The position numbers were made by a program, and so were the translations under genes. Of a stretch of DNA of 13,555 bases, positions 6,652 through 12,395 are shown piece after piece. This stretch comes from an uncultured Haemophilus sp. GTDB lineage: Bacteria; Pseudomonadota; Gammaproteobacteria; Enterobacterales; Pasteurellaceae. Each line of letters starts with the position of its first letter. The first letter of the stretch is position 1. The stretch is taken from assembly GCA_902481695.1 (NCBI GenBank), contig CABSXY010000029.1, positions 1 to 13,555 on the forward strand. The letters are read 5' to 3'. The notes under the pieces are model-generated. The model had not been told where the DNA came from, ran no database searches, and saw only the letters and a list, made by a program, of their open reading frames with translations.

Positions 6652-7497
6652 ATGTTAAGTTATCGTCACAGTTTCCACGCTGGCAATCATGCTGATGTAT
6701 TGAAGCACATTGTATTAATGCTGATATTGGAAAATCTTTCGCTGAAAGAAAAAGGTTTTTACTATCTCGACACCCACTCTGGTGTTGGTCGTTATCGTTT
6801 AAGTTCTAACGAATCAGAAAAAACCGGCGAATACAAAGAAGGAATTGGCAGACTCTGGGAAAAAACAGATTTACCTGAAGAGGTGTCTCGTTATGTAGCT
6901 CTCATTAAAAAACTCAATTATGGCGGTAAAGAATTACGTTATTATGCGGGCTCACCAATGATTGCCGCGCAATTATTACGTCCTCAAGATCGTGCATTAC
7001 TAACAGAATTACACCCGAGCGATTTTCCATTATTACGGAATAATTTTAAAGAGTTTAAGAATATCACGACAAAATCAGAAAATGGTTTCCAACAACTCAA
7101 AGCGACGCTTCCACCAAAAGAACGCCGTGGCTTAGTGCTTATTGATCCGCCTTATGAATTAAAAGAAGATTATGATTTGGTGGTTAAAGCGATCGAAGAA
7201 GGTTATAAACGCTTTGCGACAGGCACTTATACGATTTGGTATCCAGTGGTTCTACGTCAACAAACAAAACGCATTTTTAAAGGATTAGAAGCAACGGGAA
7301 TTCGTAAAATTTTGAAAATAGAGTTGGCTGTTCGCCCTGATAGCGATCAACGTGGTATGACCGCAAGTGGAATGGTGGTGATTAACCCGCCTTGGCAATT
7401 AGAACAGCAAATGAAATCTATTTTGCCTTATTTGACCCAAACGCTCGTCCCTGAAGGTACGGGAAGTTGGACAGTGGAATGGATTGTGCCGGAATAA
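6652..7497 (+). CDS. rlmJ: 23S rRNA (adenine(2030)-N6)-methyltransferase
   Basis: This 281-residue SAM-dependent methyltransferase modifies A2030 of 23S rRNA in E. coli. Visible family features are the N-terminal SYRHSFHAGNHADVLKH (residues 3-19), a SAM-binding motif with YLDTHSGVGRY (38-48), and the catalytic D165-P-P-Y168 typical of N6-adenine methyltransferases. The length is normal (E. coli 280). AAGGA (6641-6645) precedes the ATG. The gene follows ponA and is close to com. The E. coli homologue yhiR was linked to using DNA as a nutrient and related to Haemophilus comJ before its rRNA role was shown; any role in competence here is unproven. No clear promoter is seen in the 63-bp gap. The 3' end carries a perfect inverted repeat over the stop codon. 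Confidence 0.95.
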   Translation: MLSYRHSFHAGNHADVLKHIVLMLILENLSLKEKGFYYLDTHSGVGRYRLSSNESEKTGEYKEGIGRLWEKTDLPEEVSRYVALIKKLNYGGKELRYYAGSPMIAAQLLRPQDRALLTELHPSDFPLLRNNFKEFKNITTKSENGFQQLKATLPPKERRGLVLIDPPYELKEDYDLVVKAIEEGYKRFATGTYTIWYPVVLRQQTKRIFKGLEATGIRKILKIELAVRPDSDQRGMTASGMVVINPPWQLEQQMKSILPYLTQTLVPEGTGSWTVEWIVPE

Positions 7498-7506
7498 TCC
7501 ATTCCA
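7475..7506 (+). repeat. 11-bp perfect inverted repeat across the rlmJ stop codon
   Basis: TGGAATGGATT (7475-7485) and AATCCATTCCA (7496-7506) are exact reverse complements around a 10-nt loop that ends at the first base of the TAA stop (7495-7497). The downstream bases are AAATCTC, with no T-run, so it is not a standard rho-independent terminator. It could protect the 3' end of the mRNA or aid termination together with the element that follows. Confidence 0.85.
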
Positions 7507-7534
7507 AAATCTCGGTCAAAATAACCACACTTTT
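7506..7534. terminator. Probable decayed USS-pair terminator between rlmJ and psiE
   Basis: Compared with the intact pair after ponA (read on the other strand), CGGTCAAAAT-AACC-CACTTTTA is kept. The right arm ACCACACTT (7524-7532) is one base off a USS. The left arm AAAATCTCGGT (7506-7516) has three mismatches in eleven. Only GGT/ACC plus A/T ends still pair well, so terminator strength is probably reduced. It lies between convergent genes, where a bidirectional terminator is expected. Confidence 0.55.
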
Positions 7535-7949
7535 AAATTTTAATTTTATTGGAATACAACACTAAACAAAGTGCAATAACCATAATTAAAATCGCGCCTG
7601 CGAATAAGATGGTATCAACTGAGCTCTCATGATTCACAATAATCAGGCGCAACATAGCGGTAATCCCCGCGTAAATAAAATAGCGCAAAGGAAAGTGATA
7701 GCCACTTTTAAAATATTGTACAATCAGGCCAATAAAACCGAAGTATAAGAAAAACATCACGGCTTGTTCAGCGACTTCATAAGGCACAACGCTTGATGTA
7801 TTAAATACCATAATCGCTAAAGTGTACGTGATTTTAGCTAAAGCAATAATCAACACTAAAGCCAAAGCAATAAGTGAAAAACTTAATACTACTTTTAATA
7901 CACCAGTCACTACTCGAGGCAGTTTTTCGAGTTCTTGAGATTCTTCCAT
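7533..7949 (-). CDS. psiE: PsiE family inner-membrane protein (phosphate-starvation-inducible E)
   Basis: This 138-residue integral membrane protein has four predicted membrane segments (about residues 17-43, 58-79, 88-105 and 112-131). The core YFKSGYHFPLRYFIYAGITA (79-98), followed by RLIIVNH, is almost identical to E. coli PsiE (YFQSGFHFPLRYFVY...RLIIVDH), and the length matches (136 in E. coli). The molecular function is unknown. In E. coli the gene is induced by phosphate starvation through PhoB and repressed by cAMP-CRP. I see no clear Pho box here, so that regulation should not be assumed. AAAGGAAC sits about 7 nt before the ATG. It is transcribed as a single gene from a candidate promoter downstream of the rpoD terminator, and is convergent with rlmJ. 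Confidence 0.93.
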   Translation of the reverse strand: MEESQELEKLPRVVTGVLKVVLSFSLIALALVLIIALAKITYTLAIMVFNTSSVVPYEVAEQAVMFFLYFGFIGLIVQYFKSGYHFPLRYFIYAGITAMLRLIIVNHESSVDTILFAGAILIMVIALCLVLYSNKIKI

Positions 7950-7988
7950 AAAGTTCCTTTTTTTGTTTTTAAATGACGAAAGTCGCGT

Positions 7989-8017
7989 ATTTTAAAGGAA
8001 TGTGATTTGGTGGTAAA
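7989..8017 (-). promoter_or_regulatory. Candidate sigma-70 promoter of psiE
   Basis: On the minus strand TTTACC (-35, 8012-8017) and TAAAAT (-10, 7989-7994) are separated by exactly 17 nt. The -10 matches 5/6 and the -35 matches 4/6. Transcription would begin near 7982, about 33 nt before the ATG. Confidence 0.6.
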
Positions 8018-8036
8018 TAACTAAATTTAATCAAAT

Positions 8037-8060
8037 AAAAAAGCAGATCTCTCTGCCTTT
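8037..8060 (-). terminator. Rho-independent terminator of rpoD
   Basis: On the minus strand GCAGA-GAGA-TCTGC forms a short stem that can extend by G-T and A-T pairs into AAAAG before it. It is followed directly by six T. It starts 21 nt after the rpoD stop and separates the macromolecular synthesis operon from psiE. Confidence 0.8.
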
Positions 8061-8081
8061 TCTTTTTATATTACTGAATAA

Positions 8082-9971
8082 TTACTCATCTAAGAAACTT
8101 CTCAATGTTTCTGAACGACTTGGATGACGTAATTTACGCAATGCTTTCGCTTCAATCTGACGAATACGCTCACGAGTTACATCAAATTGTTTACCCACTT
8201 CTTCAAGTGTATGGTCAGTATTCATATCAATACCAAAACGCATACGTAACACTTTCGCTTCTCGAGGGGTTAAGCCTTCTAACACTTCATGAGTTGCCAC
8301 TTTTAAGCTTTGTGCGGTTGCAGAATCTAATGGCAATTCAAGGGTTGAATCCTCGATGAAGTCACCTAAATGTGAATCATCGTCATCACCAATTGGGGTT
8401 TCCATAGAAATAGGTTCTTTCGCAATTTTAAGCACTTTACGAATTTTATCTTCTGGCATTCCCATGCGTTCAGCAAGCTCTTCTGGCGTCGCTTCACGTC
8501 CCATTTCTTGTAACATTTGACGAGAAATACGATTTAATTTGTTAATCGTTTCAATCATATGAACAGGAATACGGATTGTACGCGCTTGGTCCGCAATCGA
8601 ACGAGTAATGGCCTGACGAATCCACCAGGTTGCATAAGTGGAGAATTTATAACCACGGCGGTATTCAAATTTATCTACCGCTTTCATCAAACCGATATTC
8701 CCTTCTTGAATTAAATCTAGGAATTGTAAACCGCGATTGGTGTATTTTTTCGCAATAGAAATCACTAAACGTAAGTTGGCTTCAACCATTTCTTTTTTCG
8801 CACGGCGAGCTTTTTGTTCACCACGAGATACCGCATCGCAAATCTCACGCATTTGTTGGATGGTAAGATTCGTTTGCTGTTCAATATTCGCTAAGTTATC
8901 TAAAGATAAACGAATACGCTCTTCATATTTTGGTAAACGTTTTGCCCAAGCTTTCGTTGATTTTAATGCTTTTGCTACCCATGCATCACTGCTGCCATTA
9001 GCAATAATCAGTGCCTCAAATTCATCTTTTGGCATACCCGCAATATCAACTAATACTTTTTGTAGTTGACGCTCTTCTGAACGTACACGTTTCATCATAT
9101 TCTTCATTGATAAAACAAGTATATCGAATTGTTTAGGCACTAAACGGAATTGTTTAAAAATATCTGCGAGTAGAGCAATTTGATCTTTTGCGCGTTTACC
9201 ACTACGTCCGTGTTTTGCAATAGTTGCTAACGTTTTAGTGTGTTGCTCTCTTAATGCCGCAAATCTTTCACGCGCTACTTCAGGATCGATGCTGTTATCT
9301 GAATCGCTGTCATCTGAACTTGAGCTGCTATCGCTTTCATCTTCCTCATCGCTCTCTTCATCAACTTCTGCAACAGATTCGGTGCTTTCATCTTCGTCAG
9401 CGAAATTCTCACCAACATTTACTGCTTCCTCTGCGGCAATATTTGGATCCACAAATCCAGTAATTAAATCAGCTAAACGATAATTCCCTGCTTCTACTTG
9501 ATCATAATTATCTAATAATTCAGTTAACGCTTCTGGGTACGCAGCAATGGCGGTTTGAACTTCGTCAATCCCTTCTTCAATACGTTTTGCAATGCTGATT
9601 TCATCTTCACGGGTAAGAAGATCAACCGTTCCCATTTCACGCATATACATACGCACAGGATCGGTTGTACGACCGATTTCAGATTCCACATTTGATAAAA
9701 TCTGCGTTGCTTCTTCCACCGCATCTTCATCTGGAATCGTGTCATTCAACATCATTTCGTCACTTTCTGGTGCTTCATCCAGAACCGGAATACCAGCATC
9801 ATGCTGTAAAGTTTGCAACAACTTGTCGTAATATTCCGGATCGATTACATCTTCCGGAAGCAAGTCATTAATCTCTGCATAGGTTAAATAACCTTGCGTA
9901 CGACCTAATTCCATAAGTTGTTCAATTTGTTCTGAATATTGCTCGGCGGTAGATTGTTGATTTTGTTCCAT
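8082..9971 (-). CDS. rpoD: RNA polymerase sigma-70 (primary sigma factor RpoD)
   Basis: This 629-residue housekeeping sigma factor gives RNA polymerase its promoter specificity. Region 1.1 is residues 1-80. Region 1.2 begins at DPVRMYMREMG (104-114). A non-conserved insert follows, with a run of D, E and S at about 190-228. Regions 2.1-2.4 span about 395-470, including NLRLVISIAKKYTNRGLQFLD and YKFSTYATWWIRQAI (441-455, the -10 reading part). Region 3 is about 475-550. Region 4 (about 560-620) ends with the -35 reading helix VTRERIRQIEAKALRKLR. It is somewhat longer than E. coli RpoD (613). Last gene of the rpsU-dnaG-rpoD operon, 69 nt after dnaG. A modest ribosome binding site (GGGAA) precedes the ATG. 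In E. coli extra rpoD promoters lie within dnaG; I cannot confirm any here. Confidence 0.98.
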   Translation of the reverse strand: MEQNQQSTAEQYSEQIEQLMELGRTQGYLTYAEINDLLPEDVIDPEYYDKLLQTLQHDAGIPVLDEAPESDEMMLNDTIPDEDAVEEATQILSNVESEIGRTTDPVRMYMREMGTVDLLTREDEISIAKRIEEGIDEVQTAIAAYPEALTELLDNYDQVEAGNYRLADLITGFVDPNIAAEEAVNVGENFADEDESTESVAEVDEESDEEDESDSSSSSDDSDSDNSIDPEVARERFAALREQHTKTLATIAKHGRSGKRAKDQIALLADIFKQFRLVPKQFDILVLSMKNMMKRVRSEERQLQKVLVDIAGMPKDEFEALIIANGSSDAWVAKALKSTKAWAKRLPKYEERIRLSLDNLANIEQQTNLTIQQMREICDAVSRGEQKARRAKKEMVEANLRLVISIAKKYTNRGLQFLDLIQEGNIGLMKAVDKFEYRRGYKFSTYATWWIRQAITRSIADQARTIRIPVHMIETINKLNRISRQMLQEMGREATPEELAERMGMPEDKIRKVLKIAKEPISMETPIGDDDDSHLGDFIEDSTLELPLDSATAQSLKVATHEVLEGLTPREAKVLRMRFGIDMNTDHTLEEVGKQFDVTRERIRQIEAKALRKLRHPSRSETLRSFLDE

Positions 9972-10028
9972 TTTTATTCCCGTTTTGCGTTATTTTTGGA
10001 AGATAAAAGCCCTTGTTTTGAACAGGAG

Positions 10029-10034
10029 ATTTTA
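10029..10034 (-). promoter_or_regulatory. Weak -10-like box in the dnaG-rpoD gap
   Basis: TAAAAT on the minus strand lies just past the dnaG stop, but no clear -35 is found at 16-18 nt. An imperfect hairpin (CCTGTT-CAA-AACAAGG, one bulge) follows it. In E. coli the dnaG-rpoD mRNA is cut by RNase E in this gap. The 69-nt spacer could serve similar processing, which is an inference. Confidence 0.25.
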
Positions 10035-10040
10035 CCATTG

Positions 10041-11825
10041 TTATGACGGATTAACTAACTGTTTTTTCTGCTCTTCTTTTCCCTTGAGCAAATTCACTAA
10101 AATTGCTCGTTCTTGATCCGTTAATCCTTCCGCCCTTTCTTTTGCAATCAGCATTTCAATGTCACGTTCAATCGCTTGAATATTCAAACGACGGTAGTTT
10201 TGAGAGAATGCATTAATGATTTCTAAGTCGTCTAGTAGATGATCCCAAGACGCCAATATTTCAAGGGGCTTGCTGAATTCTGTATCGCGAAAATATTCTA
10301 AAATTTGCCCTGTGGTAATACCTTCTCGTTCACGACAAAGTGCGGTCAATTTTTCGAGTAATTCGTAACCCGCCTCATGCTTTAAGGCTTGCAAACCGAC
10401 ATCCGAAATACGATTCACTAATTGTGAATTCTGTAATAACAGCGAAATCACCACTCGCATTGGCGTTTTCTTAATGGTTTTTTGTGGCGTTTTAGGTTTT
10501 GGTTCAGCTTTATCTATTTGATTTGGAATTAAGCTTTCAAGCTGCGATTGATCAAAAATCCCAAGCTTTTGCGCCAACATATTGCGTAATGACAAGCGCA
10601 ACATATCACCAGGAATTTGACGAATTAAAGGCACAGCGAGTGCTACTAATTTACCTCGTCCTTCTTGCGTCGAGAAATCCACCTGCGGACTTAAATGCGC
10701 GAATAAGAATTCTGTGAGAGACTGAGCTTGCTCAATATATTCTTCAAACTTTTCTTTACCATATTGGCGAATATAAGTATCCGGATCTTCTCCATCGGGT
10801 AGGAAAATAAACTTAATTTGTCGTCCATCTTCCAGATAAGGTAAGGCGTTTTCAAGGGCACGCCAAGCGGCATCACGCCCCGCTCTATCACCATCGTAGC
10901 AGCAAATAACTTGCTCGGTAGAGCGGAACAATAATTGAATTTGCTCCGAGGTCGTCGATGTCCCAAGAGAGGCCACCGCATAATTCACACCAAATTGCGC
11001 TAATGCCACCACATCCATGTAGCCTTCAACCACCAGTAATTTTTCTGGCTCATCATTGATTTGTAAGGCTTCATACAAGCCATAAAGTTCATTACCTTTA
11101 TGGTATGTAATGGTTTCGGGTGAGTTCAAATATTTGGGTTTTTCATCCGTTAAAACACGCCCCCCAAAAGCGACCGTACGACCACGTTTATCCCGAATCG
11201 GAAACATAATACGATTACGGAATTTATCGTACACATTGCCACGGTCATTGCGAGAAAGCATGCCTAAATCAAATAGCTTTTTCTGTTCTTCTCGATTTTT
11301 ACCGAATTGACGCAACACCGTATCCATTGCATTGGGCACATAACCGATTTGAAAACGAGCAATAATTTCTGGCGATAAACCACGTTGCTGAAGATAGCTT
11401 TGAGCAGGAATATTTAGCGGGAGTTGAGCTTGATAAAACGACGCAATCTCTTGCATCAAATCGTATAAATTACGTTTTGTTTGATAGCTCACATCCGGTT
11501 TATTGCCGAATTGATTTGGGCGTTTTTCATAAGGCACTTCAAGCCCTGCCGAAGCGGCAAGTTCTTCAACGGCTTCAACAAATTCTAATTTGTCGTAATC
11601 CATTAAAAATGAAATAGCATTACCTTTCGCGCCACAACCGAAGCAATAATAGAATTGTTTTTTTTCACTTACCGTGAAGGAGGGTGTTTTTTCGTGATGA
11701 AACGGACAACAAGCTTGATAATCTCGTCCCGCTTTTTTGAGTTTCACGCGCGCATTAATCACATCGACAATATTCGATTTTGTGAGCAGATCATCAATAA
11801 ATTGGCGTGGAATTGAGCCTTTCAT
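10041..11825 (-). CDS. dnaG: DNA primase
   Basis: This 594-residue primase makes RNA primers for lagging-strand synthesis and works with the DnaB helicase at the fork. The N-terminal CHC2 zinc finger has ligands C40, H43, C61 and C64, the same positions as in E. coli. The RNA polymerase core includes GFGGRVL-like VAFGGRVL (218-225). A TOPRIM fold follows, with E267 in VVEGYMDVVALAQ and D311-G-D313 in CCYDGDRAGRDAAW. The C-terminal third (about 440-594) is the DnaB-binding helical region. Length fits the family (E. coli 581). The start MKGSIPRQFIDDLL aligns with E. coli MAGRIPRVFINDLL. It has an unusually strong AAGGAGG ribosome binding site. It lies downstream of rpsU past an attenuator-like hairpin, so it should be made in smaller amounts than S21. 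One coding USS gives Thr-Ala-Leu. Confidence 0.98.
   Translation of the reverse strand: MKGSIPRQFIDDLLTKSNIVDVINARVKLKKAGRDYQACCPFHHEKTPSFTVSEKKQFYYCFGCGAKGNAISFLMDYDKLEFVEAVEELAASAGLEVPYEKRPNQFGNKPDVSYQTKRNLYDLMQEIASFYQAQLPLNIPAQSYLQQRGLSPEIIARFQIGYVPNAMDTVLRQFGKNREEQKKLFDLGMLSRNDRGNVYDKFRNRIMFPIRDKRGRTVAFGGRVLTDEKPKYLNSPETITYHKGNELYGLYEALQINDEPEKLLVVEGYMDVVALAQFGVNYAVASLGTSTTSEQIQLLFRSTEQVICCYDGDRAGRDAAWRALENALPYLEDGRQIKFIFLPDGEDPDTYIRQYGKEKFEEYIEQAQSLTEFLFAHLSPQVDFSTQEGRGKLVALAVPLIRQIPGDMLRLSLRNMLAQKLGIFDQSQLESLIPNQIDKAEPKPKTPQKTIKKTPMRVVISLLLQNSQLVNRISDVGLQALKHEAGYELLEKLTALCREREGITTGQILEYFRDTEFSKPLEILASWDHLLDDLEIINAFSQNYRRLNIQAIERDIEMLIAKERAEGLTDQERAILVNLLKGKEEQKKQLVNPS
10338..10346 (+). 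repeat. DNA uptake signal sequence inside dnaG
   Basis: This is a perfect AAGTGCGGT on the plus strand followed by CAATTTTTCGAGTAATTC, in good agreement with the extended motif. On the dnaG strand it reads ACC GCA CTT (Thr-Ala-Leu in the C-terminal region). Confidence 0.93.
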
Positions 11826-11832
11826 TGCCTTG

Positions 11833-11839
11833 CCTCCTT
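11833..11839 (-). promoter_or_regulatory. Strong ribosome binding site of dnaG
   Basis: On the minus strand AAGGAGG stands 7 nt before the ATG at 11825, a near-perfect anti-16S match. This is surprising because E. coli dnaG is known for weak translation that keeps primase low. It fixes the start codon. Confidence 0.85.
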
Positions 11840-11852
11840 GAATACGATGCGA

Positions 11853-11861
11853 AAGTGCGGT
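11853..11861 (+). repeat. DNA uptake signal sequence in the rpsU-dnaG gap
   Basis: This is a perfect AAGTGCGGT followed by TGATTTTGCGTGACTTTTTT, one of the best extended-USS matches here. The downstream CGTGACTTT can pair imperfectly with AAAGTGCG, so the site might fold into a weak hairpin, but no second USS is present. Confidence 0.93.
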
Positions 11862-11900
11862 TGATTTTGCGTGACTTTTTTCGATGAATTTAAAGCAACA

Positions 11901-11931
11901 AAACCGTGATACCCAAAAGGTTTCACGGTTT
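11901..11931 (-). terminator. Attenuator/terminator hairpin between rpsU and dnaG
   Basis: AAACCGTGA and TCACGGTTT form a perfect 9-bp stem (11901-11909 with 11923-11931), continued inside by a T-T mismatch and an ACC/GGT 3-bp stem around a 5-nt loop. In the direction of the operon it is followed by TGTTGCTTTAAATT, a T-rich but interrupted tract, which suits partial rather than full termination. E. coli has a terminator (T1) at the same place that lowers dnaG-rpoD relative to rpsU. Confidence 0.8.
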
Positions 11932-11935
11932 GTCT

Positions 11936-11947
11936 TAACTCGAGTTA
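11936..11947. repeat. 12-bp perfect palindrome after rpsU
   Basis: TAACTCGAGTTA is fully palindromic and lies between the rpsU stop and the attenuator hairpin. As RNA its loop would be too small for a stable hairpin of full length. It could be a dimeric-protein DNA site or part of an mRNA processing region. No function is known to me. Confidence 0.7.
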
Positions 11948-11961
11948 GAAAATACTACAAA

Positions 11962-12177
11962 TTAGTATAAACGGGTATTGCGCGCGTTTTCGCGAGCATT
12001 ACGTTTAGCGTGACGTTTAGCAAGGGTTGCTTTTTCACGTTTACGGATTGTAGTTGGTTTTTCATAGAATTCACGAGCGCGAACTTCTGCTAAAATACCA
12101 GCTTTTTCGCAAGAGCGTTTGAAACGACGTAAAGCTACGTCAAATGATTCGTTTTCACGTACTTTAATTACAGGCAT
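11962..12177 (-). CDS. rpsU: 30S ribosomal protein S21
   Basis: This 71-residue basic protein is the same length as E. coli S21 and aligns throughout: MPVIKVRENESFDVALRRFK at the start, REFYEKPTT in the middle and ARENARNTRLY at the end. S21 sits on the 30S platform and helps translation initiation, especially base-pairing between the mRNA ribosome binding site and 16S rRNA. It is first gene of the rpsU-dnaG-rpoD operon. A strong ribosome binding site GAGGTGA is 8 nt before the ATG. It is divergent from tsaD, as in H. influenzae and E. coli. Confidence 0.98.
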   Translation of the reverse strand: MPVIKVRENESFDVALRRFKRSCEKAGILAEVRAREFYEKPTTIRKREKATLAKRHAKRNARENARNTRLY

Positions 12178-12212
12178 AAGCCAATCACCTCAATGAGTTT
12201 AATTTAATTGCA

Positions 12213-12241
12213 ATTTTAAATTTTTATTACTGCCGAATGAA
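12213..12241 (-). promoter_or_regulatory. Candidate promoter of the rpsU-dnaG-rpoD operon
   Basis: On the minus strand TTCATT (-35, 12236-12241) and TAAAAT (-10, 12213-12218) are 17 nt apart. The -10 matches 5/6 and the -35 only 3/6. Transcription would begin near 12206, leaving a leader of about 29 nt. The -35 lies in the loop of the TGCCG/CGGCA dyad. Confidence 0.45.
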
Positions 12242-12246
12242 CGGCA
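12231..12246. repeat. Inverted repeat over the likely rpsU -35 element
   Basis: TGCCGAATGAACGGCA is a perfect 5-bp dyad with a 6-bp spacer. Its layout resembles an operator more than a terminator, because no T-run follows on either strand. The binding protein is unknown. It does not match the LexA box seen upstream of E. coli rpsU. Confidence 0.5.
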
Positions 12247-12272
12247 AATTCAATAAAGGACGCAATTCTAAT

Positions 12273-12378
12273 CGATCTTCCCCGCAAAAGCAAAGAAAAG
12301 ATCGCCTATTTGCTGAAAATTTGGCGTTTGAACTGGTTTAAGCGGGCTAAACAAGGTAAAATCTTTGCCAATTTTTTT
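12273..12378 (+). promoter_or_regulatory. Possible structured leader and weak terminator-like hairpin before tsaD
   Basis: Three inverted repeats lie in a row: CGATCTT/AAGATCG (12273-12279 with 12298-12304), GTTTA/TAAAC (12336-12340 with 12348-12352) and GGTAAA/TTTGCC (12355-12360 with 12364-12369, one G-T pair, 3-nt loop). The last is followed by AA and seven T, giving an intrinsic-terminator shape 17 nt before the tsaD ATG. TAAAAT at 12357-12362 could instead be a tsaD -10, although its -35 is poor. These two readings compete. Confidence 0.35.
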
Positions 12379-12395
12379 AATAAAATGAGAAGAAA

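Noticed and set aside
8001..8017. TGTGA half-site upstream of psiE as a CRP operator, since E. coli psiE is CRP-repressed
   Set aside because: There is no TCACA partner at the correct distance, so a single 5-base match is not evidence.
9238..9483. Plus-strand open frame rich in S and L opposite rpoD
   Set aside because: It is the complement of the acidic, serine-rich rpoD codons and has no ribosome binding site or independent support.
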